A DNA stretch of 64,000 bases from Cichorium intybus (GCA_023525715.1 CM042012.1:120558798-120622797); one strand, 5' to 3'; numbered from the stretch's first letter, positions 1 to 11,460 are shown. Numbers and translations: made by a program. Notes: a model not told the origin generated them from the letters alone.

Positions 1-407
1 CCAGCTTGACGGTTTGCTGCAAAAATCGGTCAAATATCGGTCTTGGCGGCCAATTAATCAGTCTTGACGGCCAATTAATCGGTCTTGGCGGTCATTTTTT
101 CATTTTTTATAATTTATAATTTATTATTTTATTTTTAAATGACGACACAAATACTCTCTAATAACTCAAAAAAATTGGAAAAAAATCAATATTAAATAAT
201 GAAAATAAACAAATGTATAATCTTTTATATGTATCTCATAATAAAATAAATCAAACTTTGCTATTTTGTTATATTTATATATTTTTAAATGAAATCCTTT
301 ATAATTTAGAGTCTCCGATTAATCCCTGACTAATCCCCGATTAATACGATTAATCCCTTAATCACACTCGACCGTCAAGCTACCGTCAAACGATTTTTAC
401 AACATTG
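1..407. mobile_element. Possible truncated MITE-like repeat at window edge
   Basis: The first 100 bases carry three degenerate copies of a unit built on GGTCTTGGCGGCCAATTAAT. Bases 310-405 carry repeated GATTAATCCC words and end in TACAACATTGG. The left piece CTTGACGGT and the right GACCGTCAAG are inverse matches, as in a small inverted-repeat element cut by the window edge. No terminal repeat or target duplication can be verified, so this could also be local repeat decay. Confidence 0.3.
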
Positions 408-1130
408 GTTTGCATATGTTTAGATATTTCACTATAATATATTAAACATGAGCATAAACCAGAGTATAACAAGAAAAACCATTCTTATAATGAAGGAGAG
501 GTGAATGTTAGAAAATGACAAAAAAAAGTAATTCAAATAGGTTTATGCTCATGTTTAATGGATTGTAGCGAAAGATTTGAGCATATTAAAACAAAAGTCA
601 TTAAAACAAAGTTGTAGTATTATTTACGACTTTTCCAGGGATATAATGTTGGTAGAATTTAGACGTTGTATATGAAAGTTTTTTCAATTATAAAAACGAA
701 GAATTTTTTTTTTTTTGAAAAAATCATTGAAAAATTGTTTAACTTGCAGATAAGCCACTGATCGGGTAAATGTACTAAATTAAAAAGTTTTCTGAAAAAG
801 AAAACTGAGAATCCTTAAAAAAAGACATTAGGATCTTTTCGATGATGTGGTGAGGTTTAATGGGCACGAATTGGAGTTCACGTTGATGTTTAATGAGAAG
901 AAGAATGTGTTGATGTGGAAGTCTAATTTGATGACTAGGCATGGGTAATCAGATTACCCCTTAAATATCGACTTAATTAATATTTAAACACACAAAACAT
1001 AAGTTTATTATCTTATAAAGCAAATAAACAGTTTAAGGACATTTTAAACCAACAACCAATAATTGATTGTGCTAGAGTGACATTTTATCTTTTATTTAAT
1101 CTAATATCAGTCGTTAAAAAAAACTATTAT
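408..1130. other. AT-rich intergenic DNA
   Basis: I see no open frame with family resemblance, no splice-supported exon and no RNA gene here. The stretch has A/T runs and only short open frames. Confidence 0.6.
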
Positions 1131-1149
1131 CTGTTTGTGTTCTAAAACA

Positions 1150-1410
1150 GGGTGAATATCGTGTATACCCTCGTTAAACATAAAAATATCATATTCGCCC
1201 GACCTTAAAGTACATACCCGTCTTAAGTTTTAAAATATCGTATTTACCCAAATTTCAATTTTAAACATTTTTTAAGATATTATCAATAATTTTTGTATTT
1301 ATATAAACACCTTAATTTAAAATAAAGTTCCAAATTAACCATTATGCCCCTAAGAAATAATACCCTAATAAACATATTTGACCTTATTGCCCCTTTCTTT
1401 CCCAAACCTT
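1150..1410 (+). repeat. Left terminal inverted repeat of Pack-MULE-like element
   Basis: This arm pairs with 2440-2684. The best-conserved part is the AAGTTTTAAAATATCGTATTT block, found in reverse complement near 2588-2610. The inner edge is set by the shared GACCTTATT(G/A)CCCCTTC, present here and in inverse form near 2480. Confidence 0.75.
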
Positions 1411-2183
1411 AATCATGTTCACTTGCAGTTCCCAGTTCAATCACATTTTGGCGCAAAACATCGTATTGTTGAAGTGCAATCGAGTCCCGTCGGGTTGAAA
1501 TTGAGGACAATCGAGCATGGTTTGGTGCAAGTGGCAGTCTTGAATAACGGATTGATGAAGTTGCAATCGAGTTTGGTCGGATTGGTGAAGTTGCAATCTA
1601 GCATGTGTGGTCGAATTGTGGAGCAGATGACCGCCAATGAAGAAATTCCCAACGTCATCACCTCGCCTCTTCTGATTCCTTGCGCCTTACTGGTTCCTCC
1701 TTAATCTGAATTTCTGATTTCCTGTTAGACCCTCTCACAGCTTCACACTTTCAATCTGCTCTTTCTCTTTATAGATTTAATGGCTTGTTTGATTCCTTCA
1801 AGTTACGCTTTTCTTTATATCTTATATTTGTTTATATGTGATTTTGAAAACACGGATTCGATATGTTTCTCCAAGGTTTACATTGAGTATATTGCGATTA
1901 CATTCATAATTCAGAGAATTGATTGTTATTTTGTTAGTAAGTGCTATCATTTGTTAGCTTGAACATGTGGAATGTATACGTAAGTAGTAACCCTTTGTGC
2001 AAAGACACAAAAATGCTCAAGAGTCGATGATGCAATTGTTTGTCTGTAAAGTCCTTCTGACCAGTTACCTCATTTGGGGTTTTCAAGTTGGAGTTTAAAG
2101 TTCTGGTAATATTACTTTTCTCTGTTTTCCGTTCTCTTTGTTTGTGTCAATTCTTCCATTTTTCTCATTTACGGTTCAACAAA

Positions 2184-2256
2184 ATGCATACTGGTCTCCT
2201 TCATTGGATGTTGATCATGAATTTGAAAAACTTCTTAATCGTATGCATCCACCCAG
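2184..2256 (+). pseudogene. Captured first-exon fragment, ACT-domain (ACR-like) protein
   Basis: Read in the frame opening GTTCAACAAAATGCATAC, this stretch encodes AYWSPSLDVDHEFEKLLNRM followed by HPPR. It ends at a good splice donor (CCCAG then GTAAAA, donor at 2257). A short acidic head followed by E-K-L-x-x-R-M-x-P-P-R is typical of the first exon of plant ACR (ACT-domain-repeat) proteins, putative amino-acid sensors. The ATG at 2184 is one base out of frame with it, as if a base was lost after the start codon. No ACT domain follows, so this is a fragment inside a transposable element. The family call rests on a short match. Confidence 0.45.
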
Positions 2257-2439
2257 GTAAAATTGCTTCGAATCGGTTTTGGCATTATCAGTTGTTTCCT
2301 TACCAATTTACTTGAATTCCTCTATTTTCCGTGTTTTGCAACCGGGTATTTTGTTTTCCGGAATTCTAGAATTTACACACTTGCGACTTGTTAATTGTTG
2401 CAATCGTTCCAACCTTGAAGAGTGGCGCCAAGAAGAGAG

Positions 2440-2684
2440 ACGATTTCTCGATCATCAAACAGGGTTAGGAAAAGAAGGGGTAATAAGGTCATTCAGTGTT
2501 TTATCTTAAATTAAAATGATAATGAAATATAAAAATTGGTTATAAAATCTTAAAAAATGTTTAAAATTGAAATTCGGGTAAATACGATATTTTAAAACTT
2601 AAGACGGGTATTACGATATTTAAGTTTACGGTCGGACGAATATTATATTCTTATCTTTAACGAGGGTATACACGAAATACACCC
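2440..2684 (-). repeat. Right terminal inverted repeat of Pack-MULE-like element
   Basis: This is the reverse complement of the arm at 1150-1410, with about ten scattered mismatches and a small indel near 2620. It ends directly at the 13-bp flanking repeat. Confidence 0.75.
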
Positions 2685-2697
2685 AAAAAACTATTAT

Positions 2698-3107
2698 GCG
2701 TCTTTATTCAGCCGCTAGCCCTTGGTTAGGTTTGGCTCGTTTTAATTAATTTACAGGTTGAAAATTAAAAATAAAAAAGAAAGCTAAATTTACAGTTTAC
2801 AGTAATATTGTGATATATACTCCGATAGAATATCTCAACAAAAAATTTAAATCCTCCCACCAAATTGATAAAGTTCGCAAAAGCTTTTTACTACATGATT
2901 TATTCAGTTTTATAAATAATCTTATCCAAGTTTTCAAGACAATAAGGGTCCAATTTGTTCAACCAAAGTTGCATATCACGCATCGACTTTTGTACATATG
3001 AGTCATGAAACGGCCGGAGGCATCCTTAACGGTATTATAAACTTCTGCCATTTTCGTTGAAGACGCCATACTGAGATTGTGGATGTGGGAGATGATATTG
3101 TTCACGA
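2698..3107. other. PPR gene upstream region
   Basis: About 400 bases lie between the Pack-MULE-like element and the PPR start. No clear TATA box or motif stands out. The MULE-like insertion therefore sits close to the likely promoter of the PPR gene. Confidence 0.5.
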
Positions 3108-5123
3108 ATGAGGTTACTCATCGACGGTCTCAAATCTCAAGTCTACGCCATAAAATCCGGTCACTCTCCTACGGTGTTTGCATGCAATCAGCTTATACAT
3201 TTATACTCCAAACATGGGCTCCTAGAAGAAGCTTGCAACCTGTTCGACGAAATGCCTGACCGAAATGTCTTCACCTGGAATACCATAATTTCAGCGCATA
3301 TAAAGTCCCATAACTTGGTCAAGGCCCAAGTTCTGTTTGATGCTGCTCCATGTAAAGATTCCGTGACTTACAACTCCATGTTATCTGGATACGCAAGCAA
3401 TGATGGCCACGAAACACAATCGTTTGATTTATTTACACAGATGCATTCTGTAAGGTATGATGCGCAAATCGATGAATTTACTCTCACCACGATGTGTAAT
3501 TTGACAGCAAAGACAAGAAATTCAACCTACGGTAAACAATTGCATTGTTTCATGGTGAAAACTGGGAATAATCTAAGTGGGTTTGCCGTGAGTGCGCTAG
3601 TTGACATGTATTCAAAATCTGGATGCTTTAATGAAGCTTACGAGGCCTTCAATGGCGGTAATTTCGAGTCAGTGGACGTGGTTTCCAAAAACGCAGTCGT
3701 TGCCGCCTGTTGCAGAGAAGGAAGATTAGACATGGCTATGGAGCTTTTTTCAACCAAACCAGAGTTAAACGACGTAGTGTCATGGAATACAATGATTACA
3801 GGTTACACCCAAAACGGGAACCATAAAGACGCCATCAAATTATCGTCTTTAATGACGGAAAAAGGAATTCAATGGAATGAACACACTTTCGCTAGCGTTC
3901 TAAGTGCGTCGTCATCTTTAAAAAGTTTGAAATTGGGGAGAGAACTTCACGCCAGAATCGTGAAGAACATTATCATCTCGAATCCTTTCATTACTTCCGG
4001 AATCATCGATCTCTACTGCAAATGCGGCAACATGAGGTACGCTGAATCAATTCATTCAAAAAATAACATCGAAAACATCTTTTCAACTACGTCGATGATC
4101 GTTGGATACTCTTCACAACACGATATGATAAAAGCCCGAAAACATTTCGATTCGTTAAAATCGAAAAACTCCATAGTCTGGTCAGCTATGTTCTCCGGGT
4201 ACTTGAACAGTGACGACTGTTCAGAAGTTTTCAAACTTTTTAATTTATTCAAAAATCAAGAAAAAACAGTTCCCGATTGTTCGATTCTTTCCTCCTTGCT
4301 CGGTGCATGCGCCACACAAGCAATCATCGATCCCGGGAAACAAATTCACGGTTATTTAATAAGAACGATCGTTGAAACGGATTATAAAACAATCAGCGCG
4401 TTAATTGATATGTATTCGAAATGCGGGAACATTTTTTACGCAGAATTAATCTTCAGACGTTTGAATTTTAGGGATCTGGTGATGTACAATATCATGATAT
4501 CTGGTTTCGCTCACCATGGTTACGAAGATAAAGCTTTTGACCTCTTCGATAACATGGTGAAATTAGGTTTTCGTCCGGATAACGTAACTTTCATCGCGAT
4601 TTTATCAGCTTGTCGTCACTGTGGGTTGGTTAAAACAGGCGAGGATTATTTCAAATTGATGACGGAAGTTTACAAAATCGAACCTGAAATCGATCATTAT
4701 TCATGTATGATTGATCTGTACGGGAGAGGTAATGAGGTGGAGAGAGCTATGGAGTTTATGAGGAAGATTCCGGTGGAGTTAGATGTGGCGGCGATTGGGG
4801 CGTTTTTGAGTGGGTGTAGAGTTCACCGGAAAGGTGAGCTGGCACGGGAAGTGGAGGAGGAGTTGTTGAGGATTGGAGGGAGGAGTGCGACCAGGTATGT
4901 GCAGTTGGCGAACGTTTATGCGGCGGAGGGACGGTGGGAGGAGATGGGGAGGATACGGAGGAAGATGAGAGGGAAGGAGGTTGGTAAGGTTGCTGGGTGT
5001 AGTTGGGTTCATGTTGGTGGTAAAGTTCATAGTTTTATTTCTGGTGACACGTGTCACTTGGAAGTGGAATGTGTGTATGGTATTTTAACTTTATTGATCA
5101 TGGAAATGAAAGAGATTAATTAA
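3108..5123 (+). CDS. Pentatricopeptide repeat protein, PLS/E class (At3g18840-like)
   Basis: This single-exon frame encodes 671 residues, an ordinary length for the family. PPR units of 31-36 residues run through most of the protein, with hallmark strings such as VFTWNTIISAH, VSWNTMITGYTQNG, LVDMYSKSG and IDLYCKCGNMRYAES. The last ~90 residues form E/E+ type motifs (GCSWVHVGGKVHSFISGD), with no DYW deaminase domain. E-class PPR proteins bind specific organellar transcripts and recruit editing factors to convert C to U in chloroplasts or mitochondria. Residue by residue it resembles what I recall of Arabidopsis At3g18840, throughout its length. I chose the start at MRLLIDGL because the first PPR helix follows soon after. 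A classic targeting peptide is not obvious; the N-terminus is short. It is intact and convergent with the kinase gene downstream. Confidence 0.93.
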   Translation: MRLLIDGLKSQVYAIKSGHSPTVFACNQLIHLYSKHGLLEEACNLFDEMPDRNVFTWNTIISAHIKSHNLVKAQVLFDAAPCKDSVTYNSMLSGYASNDGHETQSFDLFTQMHSVRYDAQIDEFTLTTMCNLTAKTRNSTYGKQLHCFMVKTGNNLSGFAVSALVDMYSKSGCFNEAYEAFNGGNFESVDVVSKNAVVAACCREGRLDMAMELFSTKPELNDVVSWNTMITGYTQNGNHKDAIKLSSLMTEKGIQWNEHTFASVLSASSSLKSLKLGRELHARIVKNIIISNPFITSGIIDLYCKCGNMRYAESIHSKNNIENIFSTTSMIVGYSSQHDMIKARKHFDSLKSKNSIVWSAMFSGYLNSDDCSEVFKLFNLFKNQEKTVPDCSILSSLLGACATQAIIDPGKQIHGYLIRTIVETDYKTISALIDMYSKCGNIFYAELIFRRLNFRDLVMYNIMISGFAHHGYEDKAFDLFDNMVKLGFRPDNVTFIAILSACRHCGLVKTGEDYFKLMTEVYKIEPEIDHYSCMIDLYGRGNEVERAMEFMRKIPVELDVAAIGAFLSGCRVHRKGELAREVEEELLRIGGRSATRYVQLANVYAAEGRWEEMGRIRRKMRGKEVGKVAGCSWVHVGGKVHSFISGDTCHLEVECVYGILTLLIMEMKEIN

Positions 5124-5516
5124 ACGAGATATTTTGAGATAATAATGGAAAAAGTATTTGTACTTTTGGTCCTAAAACTAAAAAAACATTTTATTGCATA
5201 AATTCAGAAAAATATAATTTAGAATATTCCAACAGAAAATGCAGCAATGTACTCGAATCGATTTCACAAAATGGAATAATTCAAATCGTACAATCCAAAC
5301 AAACACTAGAAGCTTCTAGAACATTTCTTCATTCAACCTTTTACAACATCGACTGACAAAAAACAACCTTTGCACCCAAATACACCGATCTTGCATCCTC
5401 TGCACAAATAAATACCATCACTTAAATCCACATAGTTTGCATACATTGCTATTATGGGTTAAAAAAACAAAGTACATTGCCTATTATGATTAAAAAAGGA
5501 TAAAGTAGGTTGCTAT
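5124..5516. other. Convergent 3' region between PPR and kinase genes
   Basis: These 393 bases separate two stop codons on opposite strands and must hold both 3' UTRs. AATAAA in the minus sense lies at 5190-5195, a possible polyadenylation signal for the kinase gene. No other feature is visible. Confidence 0.5.
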
Positions 5517-7279
5517 TTACGAAAACATACCCGCAACTTTCTCCAAATTAAATTCAACGGGCACGTTAGTCTCAACCTCAACAGCAGCTTTAGCAGTTGC
5601 AATTCCAACCGCAACACTTTGCATCAAATCCAAACCTGCACAAACAGAAGCCACCGCGCCGCCCACCAGACAATCGCCGGCTCCGGTCAGCCTCACAACT
5701 GCCGCCCGCGACACTGCCGGAAAATGGACAATGCCGCCGCGGGAAAACCGGTCCGGTGGGCAGGCTAGATTTATTGTTTCTTCCAGCTTTTTGTTATTTG
5801 GGATAGTGGGATGTTGGAAATTGAACTGTTTTTTGGAACATAACAACACTCCTTTTGATCCAAGTGTAAGAATGACCACTTTAATGCCTTTTTCAAGTAA
5901 AATCATGATTGCTGGTTTTAGTTGTTGAAATAGAGATGTTATTGTGGAGTTATCTTTTTGAATTTGGGAGAATGTGTGTTTGGGAGATAGAGCATTTGCC
6001 ATTGCAATTAATTCGTCTTCATTAGGTGAAGTGAAGGTTATCTGTATAGAATTTGTGTGTTAATGGAACAATATTTCAAGATTATTATTTTAAAAAAGTG
6101 TGAAAATAGGAGACTCACATACTTGGCAATTGAAACAATTCTTCTTGACTTTGCAACAGATACAGGCTCAAACCACACTGGAGTACCAACCTCTGCCGCC
6201 ACTGTAAGTAAAAGATTTAATTAGACATTTGGTGGTGGTGGAGGGGTGGCGGGTGGTGGTGGTGGTGGTACATACATTGACAAGATGCTTCAAGAGCTAG
6301 TGGACTTAAGTTTGCATCAACCATCACAATAGGAGCGGATGTTATGTTAGATTTAAATTGTTGAATCCATTTAGGTGTAAGAAATTGTTCCTGTATACAA
6401 GAAATAGAATAATCTTAAACTATTACTATGAAAAAAGTTTATAGGATTGATATATAGCTTACAAGAGATTCAACACTTGCAACAGCAGCAGCTGATTCTC
6501 CTTCAGTATCAAAGACGATGGATACAACTGGAGTATCTATCTCATGCTCCATTCGAATGCCTTAAATAAGATATTTTCTTTGTTACAAAACTGTGATTCA
6601 TGAAAATGTCTGTAAAATTTCAATTAGTACTCGAAAAGCTACCTTCTGTTGGTAATCCTGTAGATTTCCAGTACTCCAATAGCAAATTCCCTTTTGAATT
6701 TGAAACTTTCGTTAGCAATTGTAAGTTGTGTTGTGATTTGATTCGTATTATTCGATTACGAACCTGCCATGTCCGATCCTAATGCACTTATCATGAAAGG
6801 ATTGGCTCCAAGCTTTGATACACATTCGGCAATGTTCCTTGCTACACCACCCGCTGCATAGCGCACCTGAATATCGGATTATGAGTCGACGTTGAATTAT
6901 TTCTAACGAATTGTCATCGTTTTCAGATTGGAAGTGAACTTAGATGAGAAACAGTAAGTATTATGTATATACCTTGCCAGGAGTGGTTGTTCTAGGGTTT
7001 GGAGGAATAGAAGGAGTGGCATGAATATCTAACACCATACCCCCAATTAACACAGGCTCCGCTCCACCTTCTTCTTCATCTTTCCGATTTTCGATCTTAA
7101 CTGACCACTGCACTTGCTCATAGAAACATCGTAATGAGTATTTGTACATGTAACAAACTAGAGGGAGATAGACAAATCGTAAACGATAGTTCAGATAAAT
7201 CCAAAAAGTTGAGAAAATTGAAGTAGCAAAGATAAATATGTTGATATACGTGTGGTTTTTGGCGAGAGTGACGATCCAT
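5517..7279 (-). CDS. PUKI: Pseudouridine kinase, PfkB family (seven exons)
   Basis: Exons on the minus strand: 7279-7250, 7107-6973 (7116 is an alternative start), 6866-6764, 6560-6463, 6390-6276, 6201-6119 and 6041-5517. They join in phase to give 362 residues. The exon ending at 6119 uses a GTGAGT donor; the alternative four bases earlier would create a stop. PfkB signature 1 is seen in AAGGVARNIAECVSKLGANP and signature 2, with the catalytic Asp, in VRLTGAGDCLVGG. Other typical pieces are LIGGMVLDIHATPS near the N-terminus and SPNEDELIAMANAL. The match is to plant pseudouridine kinase (Arabidopsis At1g49350). It phosphorylates pseudouridine from RNA breakdown, and a peroxisomal glycosylase then splits the product. 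The short first exon (MDRHSRQKPH) is the least certain part. A general ribokinase-like sugar kinase is the alternative. Confidence 0.88.
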
Positions 7280-8167
7280 ACAGCCTCCGAGCAACTCCCC
7301 TGAATTATCTCGGGCTACTCGAGTAGTCCCGATGAATTATACGGCTACGGCGATGAATACGACGAACATCTATAACGGTATGTGTTCCCTGAGTTTTGAA
7401 GGGAAATTCAGACGTTCTAAGAAATTTAGACGCGCTTAGGGTTTTGAGTCAAAATATTAAACGGGTCGAAGGAGATTGATTTAAATCCGTATAATAATCA
7501 TGTTGTATTGTGTCGAGTTCGTATCGGGTTAGCAAATTTAGGGTTTAGACATTGCTAATCTGTCATGTCTTATCATGTTGAATACTAAATGAACCGAAAA
7601 AGTAGGAATCGGTGAGACGAAAATGAAAAAGTGAAAAATCGAAACAAGTAGAAGTTAATAAAAGGAAAAAATTCATTGCACGTTTAGAGGGAAAATTGAA
7701 AATAATAGGAGTTGGAGAAGTAGACGAACGGGTCTGTGAAGTATATTAGAGAATGAAAAAATTATAAACTAAGATTTGACTTAGGCGACAAAGCCATCTT
7801 TAGGCGACAAAGTCAGATTACAAAAACATCTTTTTTCAAAACAATTGTTACTTCAAAATCTCATTGGATGTCAACTCGAGTATCACAATATCACTAAGCA
7901 TAAACAAGTGTCAAACATACTACATAGACTAAGAGTTTGCATCATAAAATCTCCAAAACTGAGAGTCTATTAAGACATCATCTACGCATCACTAAAAGTC
8001 ATCACCTGAGACAGATGTCAAAATATAACATCAAACTGGAAAGTCTGGTAAGATACAAAAAGGTTGACTCATACTAAAATCTCTTTATATAAAAACTCTT
8101 TGTAAAAGTAAAACACCAGATAAATACACTTTGCATATAATCACCACTTAGCACATTGTAAGCAAAC
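7280..8167. other. Upstream region of kinase gene and intergenic DNA
   Basis: The first ~150 bases probably hold the 5' UTR and promoter of the minus-strand kinase gene. At 7782-7816 the phrase TTAGGCGACAAAG occurs twice in direct repeat. No other gene or RNA is visible. Confidence 0.5.
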
Positions 8168-8905
8168 ATGATAAACATATCAAACATCATACATGTAAAC
8201 CCCACCCCAAAGTCCTTATGGTCCACTGATCACCTTGTATACTCAAAACACGACTTAGGCCTTTTTACCCCTCTTGTGTTTGCACTCCCTAGCTTCACCT
8301 TACGTACTCAAATGACTTTGGCCTTTTTCATCCCTCTTGTGTTTGCACTTCCTAGCTTCACCTTACATCTCTTTGCATGTCACTGTGTCTATTTCGTCCC
8401 TCATGACACCTTTCATTAGGCCTATTTCATCCTTTATGCCACATTTTGCATAACCTTGGGCCTATTTCATCCCTTATGTCACCTTTGCATAACCATGAGC
8501 TTGTTTCATCCTGTATGCTCTTGCATGTTCCAGAGCCGGTTTCATCCCTCATGCTTATGCACGATCCAGGTTCTATTTCATCCCTCATGCATTACACCTT
8601 TACTGATAGAGACTTATCTAGAATTGTCTACACTCATTTAAACCCATCAACATCATACTATGTCCGAATTACACAAAGTCACCTTTACCCCTTGAACCTC
8701 TACCATACACCCAATCAACATAACGCCTTAACATCATCGAGCGTACAAGTTCCTACAATAGAATGCCATCATCAATCATGAAATCATCATAATCAACATA
8801 TATCATCATAAACATTCATAATACCTTATAACATAAAAACTAGTATGCAAACACATTTTTATCACAAATCATCATACTTAATATTTATACCAGCATAAAA
8901 CACAT
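8168..8905 (-). repeat. Degenerate tandem repeats, probable part of an old LTR
   Basis: From about 8240 to 8600 a degenerate unit of ~50-60 bases recurs, centred on CTATTTCATCCCTCATGC. Two better copies near 8245 and 8310 share CCCTCTTGTGTTTGCACT. The open frames here (8168-8419, 8446-8781) are products of this repetition, not genes. The gypsy-type LTRs in this window also contain internal arrays of this style. Together with 23393-24223 and 32786-32890 this may be one minus-strand LTR split by later insertions. Confidence 0.4.
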
Positions 8906-9348
8906 TAGGTGTGAGCAAAAACCGAACCGAATTACCGAATTAACCGCAATTACCGAAACCGATTTACCGAAACCGATATAACAACCGCAACTGCGGTTTT
9001 AGAATCTCAAAAACCGAACTTATTCGGTACGGTACGGTTTTAATGGTCTTTACCGCGCCGAAATTACCGCACCGCACTGCATTATTACATGTTAAAATTA
9101 TTATATATATATAATATAAATATAATATATTCTATAATTTGATACAAAGCGGCAAATGGCTCAAGTGTGAAGCGGGATCCAAGAACAAAATAAAGACGAA
9201 AAAACTGAAAAGTGTGAAGCGGGATCCTGTTTGAAAAGTGTTAATTTAATATTTATGGGTTTCAAGAAACCACACCAATAGCATTATACGGTGATTACCG
9301 AAACCATACCGAATAACCGCATTACCGCATAAATTACCGCATTACCGA

Positions 9349-9903
9349 TGATGCGACATCGGATCTGACATCGGGTCTTGAGAGTAGATCTGGATCGGAA
9401 GTCTTGACGTTGGTGCCGTTAGCGAGTTCCCGACTTGGATCCTAGTCACAATCAGAGAAGATAATCGTTAGAACCGTCCCAGGGCGTGTGCCCCGGGAGC
9501 AGGCTCCGACGATCAAGTCAGTTCGGTATGCGAGATGAGATGGTTTCTCCTCGCCGGAGAGAACCATCGTAGTGTAAGTGTGTAGAGGGTAATGGAGAGT
9601 GGTGGCTGATGACTTAGGGAATTAGGGTTCCCTCATATTCTATTTATAGTGGACAATTAGGTCAGGCCTTGGGCCAGCCCAATTCGGGCCCAGCTAGTAG
9701 CGTTGTCAAGCAAGGTTGCCATGCTAGCTGTCAGGAGATGCAGCCAAGCAATGCTGTCAGGCATGGCTGGCTGGTGGCCGGCTGTCACGCCGTGCTACCG
9801 AGCAGGGCCGGCAGCCACGCCGTGCTGTTAAGTAGTCCCGTCTAACGGCCGTCAAGCCGTGCTGTCATGCTATTCGGGTCAGCCGATGGACCTAATATCA
9901 TCA
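9349..9903 (-). repeat. LTR of LARD-like element (3' LTR in element sense)
   Basis: 555 bp. In the element's sense it begins TGATGATATT and ends GTCGCATCA. It matches 22732-23286 base for base apart from about a dozen substitutions. It is flanked by ACCGA on the left and a polypurine tract on the right. Confidence 0.93.
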
Positions 9904-10080
9904 AGTCCCCCCAGTCCGATGTGATTGGTTTGCTGACAATCGCATTGGACTAGATACAGCTATGTAAGTCATACGCTATCAAGTCCCCCCAGTCCGATGT
10001 GATTGGTTTGCTGACAATCGCATTGGACTAGATACAGCTATGTAAGTCATACGCTATCAAGTCCCCCCCCAGTCCGATAT
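9904..10080 (-). repeat. Three 78-bp tandem units, each with a polypurine tract
   Basis: Units start at 9901, 9979 and 10057. Each opens TCAAGTCCCCCC and contains GATTGGTTTG(C/T)TGACAATCGC. In element (minus) sense each ends in a polypurine run, GGGGGGACTTGA, and the copy next to the LTR would prime plus-strand synthesis. The third unit has two extra C residues. Triplication of a polypurine tract is unusual. Confidence 0.8.
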
Positions 10081-10599
10081 GATTGGTTTGTTGACAATCG
10101 CATTGGACTAGATATAACAGACGTGCCGAACATACAAGAGGAACAACCAAACCTCGCCTACTGGGTCGTAGTATATTAGCGGATCCTGCGATAGAGTTGG
10201 ATCTACACGACGCGGGGTTGGCTTGGTAATCTCTTTTTGCGCTATGAGATTGTGATCCAGTCAATTTGGTACAAAATGGTTCTTGCCATCATTACGCAGC
10301 GAGGCTGCTGTGACGATCGTGGAGCGAAGCTGTTGCGTGATAATGAAATAAGACGGATGTGTGATAATGCAGCAAAGTTGTTGATGTAATTACGCAGAAA
10401 AGCTGTCGTAACGTCCCCGTCGTACCTTGGTGGAACGCCACCAATAAACGTCTTCATAGTGCTTTACACAAGCCATACCATACCGATTTCCCCCAGTCTG
10501 GTGTGGGTAGCTGATAGGTAGCCATATCAGACTAAAGCGAGTAGAGAAAAGCCATCGTTATGAATATGCATGTCGGGGTTACTATCAAAATTTTGTGCA

Positions 10600-11115
10600 G
10601 CGAGACTGCTGACAAGATACAGAGCCACAAGGCGATTGTCGAGATAACAAACAGCAAGGCCGCTGTCCAGATAATGTGCAGCAGGGCTGCTAATAGATAA
10701 TGAGCAGCATGGCTGCTATCCAAAAAATGTGTAGCAGGGCTGCTAATAGATAATGAGCAGCATGGCTGCTATCCAAAAAATGTGTAGCAGGGCTGCTAAT
10801 AGATAATGAGCAGCATGGCTGCTATCCAGAAAATGTGCAGCACAACTGCTAATAGATAATAAGCAGCATGGCTGCTATCCAGAAAATGTGCAGCAGGGCT
10901 GCTAATAGATAATGAGCAGCATGGCTGCTATCCAGAAAACGTGCAGCAGGGCTGCTAATAGATAATGAGCAGCATGTCTGCTATCCAGAAAACGTGCAGC
11001 ACGACTGCTAATAGATAATAAGCAGCACGGCTGCTATCCAGAAAATGTACAGCACAATTGCTAATAGATAATAAGCAGCACGGCTTCTATCCAAAAAATG
11101 TGCAACACGACTGCT
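10600..11115. repeat. 53-bp tandem array of GCAGC/GCTGC hairpins
   Basis: Units start at 10678, 10731, 10784 and so on at a strict 53-base step, to about 11102; degenerate copies extend left to ~10600. Each unit holds two short palindromes, AGCAGGGCTGCT and AGCAGCATGGCTGCT, separated by AATAGATAATG. The array is inside the coding-poor LTR element. A related, longer-period array lies at 19290-19560. Confidence 0.85.
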
Positions 11116-11460
11116 AGGGCGATTATCCTTGTTACGATAAGACGTAAAGTGAGAAAATGCTTGTTGATCGTCGGAGTAAAGAGAGAAACTGCGTCAATTG
11201 CCTTTATCGATAATTATAGAAGAACGCATCGAATGTGTGGTGCTAAGCATCCCCTTAGGCTTGTGATGCGTGATTCATGATGTGCAATAGCTAGGTTTAT
11301 TCCATCCAGCGATCACTTGTGGTGGAATCAAGCTTAGTAGCCGGCAATCCAAGGCAAAGGTTATGAGCTTTTTAAACCTTATTTGAATTGGGCTTAACAA
11401 CCAGCAAGTCAAGGAAAAGATTATGAACCTTTTAAACCTTTCTTGAATTGGGCGTTATCA

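Larger units (their letters stand above)
1131..2684. mobile_element. Mutator-like (Pack-MULE-type) element with long TIRs
   Basis: Sequence 1150-1410 is repeated in inverse orientation at about 2440-2684. Both arms start GGGTG(A/T)AT(A/T)TCGTGTATACC and stay alignable for roughly 240 bases, with small indels. A 13-bp direct repeat, AAAAAACTATTAT, flanks the element at 1118-1130 and 2685-2697, which fits a Mutator-type duplication (usually 8-11 bp, here possibly lengthened by the A-run). The left end has 19 extra bases outside the matching arm. There is no transposase. The interior (1410-2440) contains gene-like sequence, including a captured exon at 2184-2256, so this is a non-autonomous gene-carrying element. 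Long arms plus captured exon fit Pack-MULEs better than a simple MITE. Confidence 0.72.

Noticed and set aside
4779..5057. 92-codon minus-strand frame inside the PPR gene
   Set aside because: Shadow of the PPR coding strand with low-complexity Pro/His content.
8446..8781. Open frame of 111 codons
   Set aside because: It reads through the degenerate CATCCCTCATGC repeats; its peptide is repetitive for that reason and matches no family.
10678..11115. CRISPR-like regular repeats (53-bp period)
   Set aside because: There are no unique spacers; the whole unit repeats, so this is a tandem satellite in a plant retroelement.
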